Counted from the first letter of the stretch, positions 18,282-29,726 are shown. The stretch: 64,000 bases of DNA from Sandaracinus amylolyticus (GCF_021631985.1 NZ_CP070225.1:4154001-4218000); one strand, 5' to 3'. Notes: generated by a model from the sequence alone, not told the origin. Numbers and translations: made by a program.

Positions 18282-20168
18282 ATGGTGATCGCGATCGTGC
18301 TGAGCGGTGTCGCGCATGCGGCGCGCGCGCAGGAGAGCGCGTGCGGCGCGCTCGCGCCCGCGGCGTGCGCGCGTGAGGCGAGCGCACGCCTCGAGCAGGA
18401 TCCGACGCGCTCGGTCGCGATGCTCCGGAGCGCGTGCGATCGCGGCGAAAGCGAGGGGTGTCGCGTGCTCGGTGCGCTCCACGTGCTGGGGCGCTTCGTG
18501 GCGCTCGACGTGGTGCAGGCGCACACGCTCTTCGGCATCGCGTGCGACGCGGGCAATGATCGCGCGTGCTTCGATCTCGCGCGCATGCTGGCGCGCGGCG
18601 AGGGCGGGCGCGCCGAGCCGGAGCGCGCGATCACGCTGCTCGAGCGGGCGTGCGACGCGCGGGTGTGGGCCTCGTGCGGCGAGCTCGCGGGGATGCTCGA
18701 GCGCGGTGATGGAGGGATGCGCGCCGACGCGGAGCGCGCGCGATCGCTCTACGAGCGCGCGTGCGAGAACGACGATGCGGCCGCGTGCGAGGTGCTCGCG
18801 GATCGCGCGGAGAGCGACCCACGACGTCGCGTCGCGTGGCTCGGGCGCGCGTGCGAGGGCGGACGTCTCGCGGCGTGCGAGCGATGGGGCGAGGCGCTGC
18901 GCGAGAGCGACGCCGAGCGCGCGGCGGGCGCGCTGCGCCGCGCGTGCGAGGGCGGCGTGCTCTCCGCGTGCAACGGGCTCGGCCTGATGCACGAGGACGG
19001 AGCGGGCGTGGCGCGCGATCTCGAGCGCGCCCTCGTGCTGTTCCGGCGCGCGTGCGACGGCGGCATCGCGCTCGCGTGCAACAACGTCGGGCGCTTCGTC
19101 GAGGACGGGATCGGCGGGGCGCGTGCGGACGTCGCCGCGGCGGCGCAGCTCTACCAGCGCGCGTGCGAGGGCGGCGCGCCGGTCGGGTGCAACAACCTCG
19201 CGCTCCTGCACGAAGAAGGTCGCGGCGTCGTGCAGGACGCGACGCGCGCGAGAGAGCTCTACGAGCGCGCGTGCGACGGCGGCGCGATGCTCGGCTGCTA
19301 CCACCTCGCGATCGCGCTCGACGAGCGGCGCGAGGCACGGCGCGCGACCGAGCTGCTGACGCGCGCCTGCAGCGAGGACGTCGCGATCGCGTGCACCACG
19401 CTGGGCGCGCGCTTCGAGGCGGGACGCGGCGTGATGCAGGATCTCGCGCAGGCGTCGTCGCTCTACTCGCGCGCGTGCAACGACGAGGATCGGCTCGGCT
19501 GCGTCGCGCTCGGATCGATGATGCAGGAAGGGCGCGGCGTGCCTCGGGATCTCGCGGGCGCGGCGCGGCTCTTCGCGCACGCGTGCGATGCCGGCGAGCT
19601 CGCGGGGTGCACGCGGCTCGGGCTGATGCACCAGTCGGGCGAGGGCGTCGCGGAGGACGCGGGCCGCGCGGTGACGCTCTTCCGGCGCGCGTGCGAGGGC
19701 GGCGAGCTCCGCGGGTGCAACAGCCTCGGGTACATGTTCGAGCGCGGGCTCGGGGTGGGCGCCGACGCGGTGCGGGCGCGCGATCTCTATGCGCGCGCAT
19801 GTGACGGCGGTGTGCTTCGCGGGTGCAGCAACCTCGCGGTGCTCCATCTGCGCGGCGAGGGCGGCGTGCCCCAGGACACCGCGCGCGCGGTGCAGCTCTT
19901 CGAGCGCGCGTGCGAAGGACGCAACGGGCTCGCGTGCACCAACCTCGGTGCGCTCGTGGAGAGCGGCGGCGCAGGGCTGAGCGCCGATCCCGCGCGCGCC
20001 GCATCGCTCTATCGACGCGCTTGCGAGATCGGCCACGCGCGCGGCTGCGCGCAGCTCGCGGACATGCTCGACGCGGGACGCGGCGTGCCGCGCGACGCCG
20101 AGCGCGCGAGCGCGCTGCGTGCCCAGGCGTGCGGCCAGGGCTACGAGCGCGCGTGCGTCAGCCGTTGA
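18282..20168 (+). CDS. exported Sel1-repeat (Hcp-like) protein
   Basis: A protein of 628 residues. A short signal sequence (MVIAIVLSGVAHAARAQ) is followed by about 16 Sel1-like units of 36-38 residues. These repeat the pattern G-V-x-D-x-x-R-A-x-x-L-x-x-R-A-C-x-x-G-x-x-x-x-C. Each unit has a pair of cysteines one helix turn apart, as in Helicobacter cysteine-rich proteins, where they form intra-repeat disulfides. Sel1 proteins scaffold protein complexes, often at the cell surface. It starts 31 nt after the phosphatase gene and its 3' end overlaps the convergent gene ending at 20158 by 11 nt. Confidence 0.88.
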   Translation: MVIAIVLSGVAHAARAQESACGALAPAACAREASARLEQDPTRSVAMLRSACDRGESEGCRVLGALHVLGRFVALDVVQAHTLFGIACDAGNDRACFDLARMLARGEGGRAEPERAITLLERACDARVWASCGELAGMLERGDGGMRADAERARSLYERACENDDAAACEVLADRAESDPRRRVAWLGRACEGGRLAACERWGEALRESDAERAAGALRRACEGGVLSACNGLGLMHEDGAGVARDLERALVLFRRACDGGIALACNNVGRFVEDGIGGARADVAAAAQLYQRACEGGAPVGCNNLALLHEEGRGVVQDATRARELYERACDGGAMLGCYHLAIALDERREARRATELLTRACSEDVAIACTTLGARFEAGRGVMQDLAQASSLYSRACNDEDRLGCVALGSMMQEGRGVPRDLAGAARLFAHACDAGELAGCTRLGLMHQSGEGVAEDAGRAVTLFRRACEGGELRGCNSLGYMFERGLGVGADAVRARDLYARACDGGVLRGCSNLAVLHLRGEGGVPQDTARAVQLFERACEGRNGLACTNLGALVESGGAGLSADPARAASLYRRACEIGHARGCAQLADMLDAGRGVPRDAERASALRAQACGQGYERACVSR

Positions 20169-20574
20169 TGCTGCGCACCCACTCGATCGCGCTCTCGTAG
20201 CTCGCGAAGAGGCGCGTCGGCGCGGTCGGTCGCGCGAGGCCGAGGAACACCGACGCCGCGGCGCGCCCGAACACGGTCCCGCCCACCAGCGCGAAGCACG
20301 TGATCGACGCGGGATCGGGCTTGCTCGTGTAGACCTTGCGCGCGCCGGGCTGCTGATCGACCAGCCGATCCATGAAGACGATCGACGCGCCGCGCGTCCC
20401 GCGCGCGCGCCAGTGCGCGTGCTGGAACGCGACGCTCTCCGCGGCCGTGCGCTCATCGTCGATCGAGCGCTCGTGCGGGACGATCGCGATCACGCGTGGC
20501 TCGATCTCGTAGAAGTCCGCGTTGCTCGTGTGGCCGAGCAGCGTCCACCGCGTGATGTCGGGCTCGCTGCTCAT
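20158..20574 (-). CDS. STAS-like small protein, tandem paralogue 2
   Basis: A protein of 138 residues, clearly related to its upstream neighbour. Both have FYEIEPRVIAIVPHE or AYYRLDDDVLVAIPHE near the start, then a GASIVFMDRLVDQ/GAIVIFFDRMTSQ strand, ALVGGTxxxRAxASxFLGLxRPxxPxxLFA, and a final AIEWV/ALAWC helix. The alternating strands and helices and the overall size resemble a SpoIIAA/STAS-like fold. No phosphorylatable Ser/Thr motif can be assigned with confidence. The ATG overlaps the stop of the upstream gene (ATGA), giving a uvrC-paralogue-paralogue operon. Confidence 0.7.
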   Translation of the reverse strand: MSSEPDITRWTLLGHTSNADFYEIEPRVIAIVPHERSIDDERTAAESVAFQHAHWRARGTRGASIVFMDRLVDQQPGARKVYTSKPDPASITCFALVGGTVFGRAAASVFLGLARPTAPTRLFASYESAIEWVRSING

Positions 20575-21038
20575 GCCGTGCGCTCCGCGCGCAGCGTGCG
20601 ATCCGCGCTCTGGTTGGTCTGACGGCACCACGCGAGCGCCGCATCGAACGTCGCGAAGAGCTTGATCGGCACGCTCGGCCGCGAGAGCCCGAGGAAGAAC
20701 GACGCCATCGCGCGCGTGAGCATCGTGCCTCCGACCAGCGCGGTGCACGTGAGCACGTCGTCCATCGACTGATAGACGGCGCGCGCATCTTTGTTCTGCG
20801 ACGTCATGCGGTCGAAGAAGATGACGATCGCACCGCGCTTGCCGGTCGCGCGGAAGATCTCGCGCTGCCTCGCGACGTTGTCGCGCGCGGTCGCGCCGTC
20901 GTCCTGCGAGCCCTCGTGCGGGATCGCGACGAGCACGTCGTCGTCGAGCCGGTAGTACGCGGTGTTCCGACTCTCGCCGGCGTGCGTCAGGCCGTGGCTC
21001 TGCACGAGCGAGCGAACGAGGTCGTCGGGGTCCGGCAT
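20571..21038 (-). CDS. STAS-like small protein, tandem paralogue 1
   Basis: A protein of 155 residues and the upstream member of the tandem pair. It starts 7 nt after the uvrC stop codon. Compared with the second copy it has a longer N-terminal helix (MPDPDDLVRSLVQSHGL) and a 20-residue polar tail. Function is not known. The pair may sense or report a state of the cell in the way SpoIIAA-like proteins do, but this rests only on fold-like patterns. Confidence 0.7.
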   Translation of the reverse strand: MPDPDDLVRSLVQSHGLTHAGESRNTAYYRLDDDVLVAIPHEGSQDDGATARDNVARQREIFRATGKRGAIVIFFDRMTSQNKDARAVYQSMDDVLTCTALVGGTMLTRAMASFFLGLSRPSVPIKLFATFDAALAWCRQTNQSADRTLRAERTA

Positions 21039-21045
21039 CGTGTCC

Positions 21046-23079
<2,034 letters not shown>

Positions 23080-23155
23080 GAGCGCGAATATGGGGCGCGC
23101 CGTCGCGATGCGCCTCTGGCGGACGAGACGCGCGGGCAGGCATGCTGACGCGCGT

Positions 23156-24328
23156 ATGTCAGGAGGTCGGCCATCGGTCCGGCGCCGGGTCGTGGTCGTC
23201 GCGATCGCAGCCGTCGCGCTCGTCGCGGGATGGGCCGGGCTCGAGGCGTGGTCCTCGGTGCGCGCGGAGCGACTCGCGGGGGAGCACGACGAGCTCGTGG
23301 CCTGGGTGCGTGCGATGCCACGCGCGCGTCCGGTGCTCGAGGGCGCGCCGCGCGAGTGCGATTCCTACGCGGAGCAGTTGCGCGCGGTCGCAGACGTCCC
23401 CGACGCGGCGCTGTTTCGTGACGACGCGGCGATCGACGCCATCGTCGCGGGACGCCCGACGACGGAAGTGCTCGCGCTCGCGATGCAGCACGAAGCCGCG
23501 CTCCAGGCGTGGAACGCGGTCGCTACGTGTGATCACAGCGAGCTCCCGCTCGACCTCTCGCGCGGCGTCGAGGGGATGGACGCCCCGCTCGCGCCGCTCT
23601 TCCACGCGACGACGCTCGCGCTCGCGTCCGCATGCGCGCGCTCGGACGACGAGTGCGTCGGCACCGCGGTGCGCGCGATGCGCCTCGGACAGGACCTCGC
23701 GCCGGGCGGTGCGATGCTCGGAGTGATGGCCGCGAGCGCGCGCCTCGAGCTCGCGATGCGGGCGTTGTCCCGCGCCGCGAACGGCGCGAGCAACGATGCG
23801 CTCGCACGCGCCGCGCGCGCGCTCCGCGCGCTCGATCTCGCCTGGCCCTCGCTCGTCGATGCGCTCGCGACCGAGTCCGTCGCCGCGGCCGCGACGACCC
23901 GATCCGATCTCGATCGCCAGGGCACCCTCGCGCGCCTCGCCGCGCTCGAGGCGTGGGCGTTCTTCCTGGGCGAAGCACGCGCGTGGGAGCGAGCCCGCCA
24001 CGCGCACGATGCTGCGCAACGGAGTCAGCTGCGCGCCCTGGCCGCACGCCGTGCGTCGTCGACGAGCCCGCGGGTGCTGGAGGGCGCCGGCCGGCTCGAG
24101 CTCTACGTCGACCACGACGCCGCGACGCGCGCCCGGGTACGCGCGCTGGTCGTCGCGCTCGAGCGACGCGTGGGCGTCGCGGGCGAGCTTCCCGTCGATC
24201 CGTTCGACGGGCGTCCTCTGCGCATCGACGTGTCGCGCGTGTGGTCGGTGGGACCGAACGGCACCGACGATCACGGCGCCGAGGACGACATCGTCGTCGA
24301 GCTCGCGCGGTCGCTACGGACTCCGTAG
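23156..24328 (+). CDS. membrane-anchored protein with pseudopilin-like C-terminus
   Basis: A protein of 390 residues. An Arg-rich N-terminus (PSVRRR) is followed by one membrane helix (VVVVAIAAVALVAGWAGL), then a mostly helical periplasmic domain. The last 40 residues (LPVDPFDGRPLRIDVSRVWSVGPNGTDD) match the DPFxGxPLxY...YSVGPNGxDDGG ending found in many uncharacterised pilin-like proteins. The ATG at 23156 has a suboptimal CATGCT nine bases upstream. It is divergent from uvrC and its 3' end overlaps the convergent cyclo-ligase gene by 15 nt. Function unknown. Confidence 0.7.
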   Translation: MSGGRPSVRRRVVVVAIAAVALVAGWAGLEAWSSVRAERLAGEHDELVAWVRAMPRARPVLEGAPRECDSYAEQLRAVADVPDAALFRDDAAIDAIVAGRPTTEVLALAMQHEAALQAWNAVATCDHSELPLDLSRGVEGMDAPLAPLFHATTLALASACARSDDECVGTAVRAMRLGQDLAPGGAMLGVMAASARLELAMRALSRAANGASNDALARAARALRALDLAWPSLVDALATESVAAAATTRSDLDRQGTLARLAALEAWAFFLGEARAWERARHAHDAAQRSQLRALAARRASSTSPRVLEGAGRLELYVDHDAATRARVRALVVALERRVGVAGELPVDPFDGRPLRIDVSRVWSVGPNGTDDHGAEDDIVVELARSLRTP

Positions 24329-24919
24329 CACCTCGATCACGCGCTCGTCGGTGACCACGACGTGCACGCGCTCGTCGCCCGCGGTCTCGGGCACCTCGGC
24401 GACGAGCTGGAAGTCGAACACCACGCCGACGCGCACCGCGCGCGTCAGCCGCGGCAGGAGGTGATCGTAGTAGCCCGCGCCGTAGCCGATGCGCGCGCCG
24501 CGCTCGTCGAGCACCAGCGCCGGCACGATCACGAGATCGACCTCGCTCGGATCGACCAGCGGCGAATCCTCGGGCGGCTCGGGCACGCGCATCGAGCCCG
24601 ACTCGACCGGGACCACGTCGCGCTGCCACTCGTGCACCGCGAGCCCGCTCTCGGTCACGCGCGGGGCGCACACGCGCTTGCCGGCGTCCCACGCCACCTT
24701 CGCCGCCGTGCTCGTGTCGATCTCGGTGCGCATCGACAGGAAGAGCATCACGGTCTTCGCGCTCGCCCACTCCTCGCGCGCGAGCACGCGCTCCCAGATG
24801 CGCCCGCTGCGCACCGCGCGCGCCTCCGCGGGCAGCGCGCGACGCACCCCCCGCATCCGCGTGCGCAGCTCCGCCTTCACGCGCCTCCGCAGCGCGTCTT
24901 CTTCTGCGATCGGGTCCAT
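24314..24919 (-). CDS. fau: 5-formyltetrahydrofolate cyclo-ligase
   Basis: A protein of 201 residues that converts 5-formyl-THF to 5,10-methenyl-THF with ATP, returning this storage form to one-carbon metabolism. The ATP/substrate-binding signature RIGYGAGYYDHLL is present near residues 141-153, and the FLSMRTEIDT segment of the N-lobe is intact. It starts 6 nt after zapA. The zapA-fau order is the same as in gammaproteobacteria, where 6S RNA lies between or beside them; there is no room for that RNA here. Confidence 0.92.
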   Translation of the reverse strand: MDPIAEEDALRRRVKAELRTRMRGVRRALPAEARAVRSGRIWERVLAREEWASAKTVMLFLSMRTEIDTSTAAKVAWDAGKRVCAPRVTESGLAVHEWQRDVVPVESGSMRVPEPPEDSPLVDPSEVDLVIVPALVLDERGARIGYGAGYYDHLLPRLTRAVRVGVVFDFQLVAEVPETAGDERVHVVVTDERVIEVLRSP

Positions 24920-24925
24920 GACGAA

Positions 24926-25237
24926 TCAGCCTTCCGAGTCGCTCGCGGCGTCGGTCTCGAGGCGCCGGTCGATCCGCGCGATGGCCCGCGCGAGCGCGTC
25001 GCGCGTGCTCGACTCGAGCTCGCGACGGCGGTTCTCGCTCTGCACCAGCTCGTCCGCCAGGCCGAGCGCGACCACCGCGAGGAGCTGCGCCGGCGTCGCA
25101 CTCTTCGTCGCCTTCGGGCCGAGCGCGGCGATGCGCTCGTTCACGAGATCGGCGAGCCGACGCAGGTGCTCTTCGTCGGCGTCGGACGCCATCCGATAGC
25201 GCGCGCCCGCGATCTCCAGGGTGACGGTTCTCTTCAC
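24926..25237 (-). CDS. zapA: cell division protein ZapA
   Basis: A protein of 103 residues, the normal size. ZapA binds and bundles FtsZ filaments at the division site. The N-terminal globular part contains VTLEIAGARYRMASDADEEHLRRLADLVNERI, matched to ZapA in spacing. A central hydrophobic helix (LLAVVALGLADELV) precedes a C-terminal coiled coil used for dimerisation. The start is GTG. TAGCTT lies 12 nt upstream on the minus strand and could be a -10. Confidence 0.9.
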   Translation of the reverse strand: MKRTVTLEIAGARYRMASDADEEHLRRLADLVNERIAALGPKATKSATPAQLLAVVALGLADELVQSENRRRELESSTRDALARAIARIDRRLETDAASDSEG

Positions 25238-25446
25238 GGAATCCGCACGAAGCTACGGGGGCCCCCGAGGTCGCGTCAAGGATGCCGCGGCCCGGCCGAA
25301 GAGGGAGGTCCCGCTCCTGCGCGCGCGAGGATCGCTGGTCCGACGCCGCAGGGCCCGTGATACCCTCGCTCCGCGTCCTCACCTGCCGCATCGGCGCGCG
25401 TCCGAGCGTGCCTCGCCGGGGACGGCTCACCGAGGAATCCCGCGGA

Positions 25447-28400
25447 ATGATCAAGGTCGCCTGCCTCTCCTGCGCCGCCCCGTACGACCTCGACGAGCGG
25501 CGCCTGCCTGCGAGCGGGCTGAAGATGCGCTGCCCGAAGTGCGGCACGACGTTCCAGGTCTTTCCCGATGGTCGCGTCGCCGAGGCCGCCGCCGCCGCAC
25601 CGAAGAAGACGCAGGTCGGCGTCGCACCGCCCCCCGCGCCGGCACCGGCGCCCGCCGCAGCCCGCCCCGCGCCGGCGAAGCCCGCGACGCCGCTCGACGA
25701 TCTCGACCTCGATCTCCCCGCGCCCGCCGCGCCCAAGCGCGCACCGATCGCGGTGGGCCCCACCCCGCCGCAGCCCGCCGCCCCCGCGAAGCGCGCGCCG
25801 ATCCCGATGGGCCCCACCCCGCCGCAGCCCGCCGCCCCCGCGAAGCGCGCACCGATCGCGATGGGCCCCACGCCCCAGCCGGCTCCGGCGCCCCAGGCCC
25901 GCGCGCCGCTCGCGCCGGCGTTCGACGCGTCGGCCGATCTCGATCTGCCCGCGCCGCGCGGCGCGGTGAAGCCCGCGCCGCTCGGGCTCGACGGCGATCT
26001 CGACCTCGATCTCCCCGCACCGCGCGCCGCCGCGAAGCCCGCCCCCGCGAAGCCCGCCGCGCCCGCGAAGCCCGCGCCCGCGGCGCTCGACGACTTCGAT
26101 CTCCCCGCGCCGCGCAGCGCGGCCAAGCGCGCCGCCCCGCCCGACGACGGCTTCGATCTCGATCTCCCCGCGCCCCGCGCCGCGAAGCCCACGCCCGGCG
26201 GCGAGGTCGACCTCCCCACCCCGCGCGCCGCGACTCCGCGGAAGCCGCTCGCGCCCGCCTTCGAGCCGGCGCGCCCCGCCGACGGTCTCGAGCTCGATCT
26301 CCCCGCGCCCCGCGGCGCGTCCCGGGGCATCGGTCTCGAGCTCGATCTCCCCGCGCCCCGCGCCGCCGCTGCGCCTGCGCCCCAGGCACCGCGCGGACCG
26401 GCGCTCGCCGACGCCTCGCGCACGCCGTTCGACGACGACCTCGACCTCCCCGCGATCCGCCCCGAGGCCGAGCTCCCCGCGCCGAAGGGCAGCTTCGATC
26501 TCGAGCTCGATCTCCCCGCCACCCGCGAGCCCGCAGGACGTCCCGCGCTCGCGGCCGCCGACGACGCGTTCGGCGACCTCGACCTGCCGATGCCGGGCGG
26601 ACGCAGCGCGCCGCCCGCCGGCGCCGGCGCGCTCAGCTTCGGCGATCTCGACCTCCCCGCTCCCCGCGACGGCGGCGTCGATCTCCCCACGCCCGCCACC
26701 CACCGCGCCGAGCTCCCCGCGCTACGCGTCGACGCGGACCTCCCGATCCCGCGCGCCGGACACTCCGATCTCCCGCTGCCCGGCGCCGACTCGTCGTTCG
26801 GCGATCTCGAGCTCCCGACGCCCAACGCGCCCGCGGGCCGCGCCTCGCTCCCGCCCGGCGACGAGCTCGAGCTCCCGATGCCCGCCCCGCGCGCATCGCG
26901 CGGCCACGGCGAGCTCGACCTCGGTGGCGGCGGCGACGACGAGATGGAGTTCGCCGACATCCCTCAGGCGAGCCCCGGCGGCGGCTCCGCGCCGATGGCG
27001 GTCGCGCCGGTCGCGCGCCCCTCGACCGCGCGTGCCCGCGACAAGTCCGCGACCCCGCCCAAGCGCGGCCGCACCGCCGCGATCCTCATCGGCCTCATGG
27101 TGCTGATCGTCGGCGCGGGTGCCGCGCTCGGCCTCACGCCGCTCGGCCCGTTCGGCATCTTCGCGCTCGAGCCCTTCCTTCCCGGCTCGGGCGATCCCGC
27201 GGTGGTCGCGCGCGTGATCACCGACGCCGACGCGCTCGTCGCGCACGACGTGCGCAGCGACTCGTGGCGCGCGCTCCAGCAGCTCGGCGTCGCGCGTCGC
27301 GATGCGGGCCTCAGCCGCGAGCTCCTCGCGCGCAGCCTGCTGCACGAGTCGCTCTACCAGATCCGCTTCGGCGCCGACGCCGGAGGCGCTGCGCGCGCCG
27401 CCGCGATCCACGAGCGCCTCACCCAGCGCGAGGCCGACGACCCGCGCGCCGCGCTCGCGCTCGCCGCCGATCAGCTGCGCAGCGGCAACCCGAGCGGCGT
27501 CGTCGCGCGCATCGCGACCGCGCGCCAGCACGCCCCCACCGATCCCTTCGTCGACATCGTCGAGGGCGAGGCCGCGCTCGCCGACGGACGCCCCGCCGAT
27601 GCGGCGACCGCGTTCCGTGCCGCGCTCGATCACGGCGGTGGCGCGGCGGCGCAGTGGGGCCTCGCGCGCGCGCTCACGAGCGGCGAGGACCAGGCCGCGA
27701 TCGACGCCGCGATCGAGGCGACGCTCGCCGCGAGCCCGATGCACGCCGGCGCGCGCGTGACCAAGGCGCGGCGGCTCTGGGAGAACGCGTCCGACGAGGC
27801 CGGTGCGCTCGCGCTCGCGCGTCAGGTCGCGGGCATGGAGCCGGTCGACGGGCAGACGCTGCGCGCGTCGTCCGCGGACCGCGCCGACGCGCTCGTCCTG
27901 CTCGGTCGCATCCACGAGCGCCGCGGCCGCATCCACCAGGCGCTCCAGTCGTACGAGGCCGCGCGCGAGACCGACGGGCGCCGCGTCGAGGCCGCGCTCG
28001 GTGCGGGCCGCATGCTGCTCGAGCAGAGCCCCTCGGAGGCGCTCGCGCGCTTCGAGGCGGTGCTCGGCGTCGAGGGCGCGGTCGAGGTGATCGTGCAGCC
28101 GAGCGGGCGGAGCGCGCAGCACGAGGCGCAGCTCGGCGCGGCGCGCGCGAAGCTCTCGGTGGGCCGCGTCGAGGAAGCGCGCGGCAACCTCGAGGCGCTC
28201 GCGGCCCAGCGCCCCGAGGATCCCGAGGTCTTCCTGTGGCTCGGCCGCGCGGAGCAGCAGCTCCAGCACCCCGAGGCCGCGGAGCAGCAGTTCCGCGAGG
28301 CGATCCGCCTCGGACCCTCGGTGTTCGAGAGCTACCTCGCGCTCGCGCGCCTGTACGTCGACGTCGATCGCGGCGGCGACGCGCTCGCGGTGCTCGAGCA

Positions 28401-29532
28401 GGCGCGCACCCAGGTGCCGGAGAGCGCGGAGATGCGGCAGTCGCTCGGCATGTTCGAGCTCGGCCGCAACCGCCTGCCCGAGGCGATCCGCGAGCTGCGC
28501 CGCGCGCTCGAGCTCGACGCGCAGCTGCCCGGCGCGAGCTTCGGGCTCGGCGTCGCGCTGCGTCGCTCGAACCGTCTCGACGATGCCGCCGAGGTGTTCG
28601 AGCGGCTCGCGCAGATCGATCCCGGCCATCCCGGCCTCGCGCTCGAGCGCGGCCTGCTCTACGAGGCGCGCGGCGAGTCGGATCGCGCGGTGCGCTTCTA
28701 CGCGGACGCGCTCGCGGAGTCGCCCGACGATCCCGAGCTGCTGCTGCGCCTCGGCGCGGCGCAGGTCGCGGCCGGGCAGATCGACGCCGCGGAGGACTCG
28801 CTCACGCGCGCCCAGCGGCTCACGCCGAGCTCGGCCGAGGTCGAGCACTTCCTCGGCCGCGTCGCGTTCTCGCGCCACAACCTGCCGACCGCGAGCCAGC
28901 ACTTCGAGCGCGCGATCGGGCTCGACGCGACCCGCGGCGAGTTCCACCTCTACGCCGGCTGGGCCGCGCTCGAGGAAGGTCAGATCGGCCGCGCGCGCGA
29001 GCGCGTGCAGGAGGCCATCCGCCGCGATCCCACGCTCGGCGACGCGTACTGGATCCGCGGCGCGGTCAGCCTGCGCACCGGCGCGGTGCGCGACGCGCTC
29101 GTCGACCTGCAGCGCGCGATCGAGCTGCGCCCCGAGCGCACCGAGGCGATCGCGCTGATGGGCGAGTGCTACGACCAGGTGCGCCAGCTCCCGCAGGCGA
29201 TCGCGGCGTACGAGCGTGCAGTCGCCGCGCGCGACACCCAGGGCGAGTGGTGGTACCGGCTCGGACGGCTGCGCCTCGACGCAGGCCAGCGTGGCGAGGC
29301 GGCGCGGGCGCTCGCGAGGGCGACGTTGCTCGGCGAGGCGACGACGCCGCAGCCCGGGTGGCTCGCCGACGCACATCGACTGCAGGGCGACGCGCAGCGG
29401 CTCGGCGGCGAGCGCGCGGGCGCGATCGAGCACTACCGTCGTTACCTCGAGATCGCGCCGGCGAGCGCGATCGACCGCAGCGAGGTGCGCGACGCGATGA
29501 TGGATCTCGGAGCGGTCCCGCCGGGCGAGTGA
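25447..29532 (+). CDS. zinc-ribbon / Pro-Ala-rich / TPR membrane protein (1361 aa)
   Basis: The N-terminus is an MJ0042-type zinc ribbon (Cys6, Cys9, Cys29, Cys32). Residues 45-530 are a low-complexity linker that repeats the short motif DLDLPAPR/LELPMP more than 20 times, spaced by Ala-Pro-Lys stretches. One membrane helix lies at about 540-563 (AILIGLMVLIVGAGAALGL). The C-terminal 780 residues are mostly TPR helices (for example LPEAIRELRRALELDAQLPGA). In myxobacteria, proteins of this layout occur in gliding-motility and social machinery, with the ribbon and linker in the cytosol and TPRs outside; this role is inferred. GAGGAA precedes the chosen ATG. A similar giant lies at 38118. Confidence 0.85.
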   Translation: MIKVACLSCAAPYDLDERRLPASGLKMRCPKCGTTFQVFPDGRVAEAAAAAPKKTQVGVAPPPAPAPAPAAARPAPAKPATPLDDLDLDLPAPAAPKRAPIAVGPTPPQPAAPAKRAPIPMGPTPPQPAAPAKRAPIAMGPTPQPAPAPQARAPLAPAFDASADLDLPAPRGAVKPAPLGLDGDLDLDLPAPRAAAKPAPAKPAAPAKPAPAALDDFDLPAPRSAAKRAAPPDDGFDLDLPAPRAAKPTPGGEVDLPTPRAATPRKPLAPAFEPARPADGLELDLPAPRGASRGIGLELDLPAPRAAAAPAPQAPRGPALADASRTPFDDDLDLPAIRPEAELPAPKGSFDLELDLPATREPAGRPALAAADDAFGDLDLPMPGGRSAPPAGAGALSFGDLDLPAPRDGGVDLPTPATHRAELPALRVDADLPIPRAGHSDLPLPGADSSFGDLELPTPNAPAGRASLPPGDELELPMPAPRASRGHGELDLGGGGDDEMEFADIPQASPGGGSAPMAVAPVARPSTARARDKSATPPKRGRTAAILIGLMVLIVGAGAALGLTPLGPFGIFALEPFLPGSGDPAVVARVITDADALVAHDVRSDSWRALQQLGVARRDAGLSRELLARSLLHESLYQIRFGADAGGAARAAAIHERLTQREADDPRAALALAADQLRSGNPSGVVARIATARQHAPTDPFVDIVEGEAALADGRPADAATAFRAALDHGGGAAAQWGLARALTSGEDQAAIDAAIEATLAASPMHAGARVTKARRLWENASDEAGALALARQVAGMEPVDGQTLRASSADRADALVLLGRIHERRGRIHQALQSYEAARETDGRRVEAALGAGRMLLEQSPSEALARFEAVLGVEGAVEVIVQPSGRSAQHEAQLGAARAKLSVGRVEEARGNLEALAAQRPEDPEVFLWLGRAEQQLQHPEAAEQQFREAIRLGPSVFESYLALARLYVDVDRGGDALAVLEQARTQVPESAEMRQSLGMFELGRNRLPEAIRELRRALELDAQLPGASFGLGVALRRSNRLDDAAEVFERLAQIDPGHPGLALERGLLYEARGESDRAVRFYADALAESPDDPELLLRLGAAQVAAGQIDAAEDSLTRAQRLTPSSAEVEHFLGRVAFSRHNLPTASQHFERAIGLDATRGEFHLYAGWAALEEGQIGRARERVQEAIRRDPTLGDAYWIRGAVSLRTGAVRDALVDLQRAIELRPERTEAIALMGECYDQVRQLPQAIAAYERAVAARDTQGEWWYRLGRLRLDAGQRGEAARALARATLLGEATTPQPGWLADAHRLQGDAQRLGGERAGAIEHYRRYLEIAPASAIDRSEVRDAMMDLGAVPPGE

Positions 29533-29726
29533 AGGACGCGCCACGGACCGGTCATCGATGGTCCGTGGAACGCTGGGGACGGGACGACGAGCACACGCGG
29601 ACGTTCGACGTGAATCGGGTGCGCGCCGTCGCCCCGCCGCCGTCGAGCGCGCCGCCTCCCGAGGGGCCGAGGAAGATCGTGGAGATCGATGCGTCGCGGG
29701 GGCGGCGCGATCCGCGAAGGGAGTAG
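29529..29726 (+). CDS. small coupled ORF, 65 aa, unknown
   Basis: A GTG at 29529 shares its TG with the TGA of the TPR gene (GTGA overlap), the same coupling seen at five other junctions here. The product is basic and polar, with a Pro-rich centre (APPPSSAPPPEGPRKIVEI) and no membrane helix or Cys. It ends 9 nt before the inverted-repeat element. It could equally be read-through noise; codon-position GC and conservation were not measured. Confidence 0.4.
   Translation: MKDAPRTGHRWSVERWGRDDEHTRTFDVNRVRAVAPPPSSAPPPEGPRKIVEIDASRGRRDPRRE

Noticed and set aside
24920-24925. 6S RNA between zapA and fau
   Set aside because: The spacer is only 6 nt.
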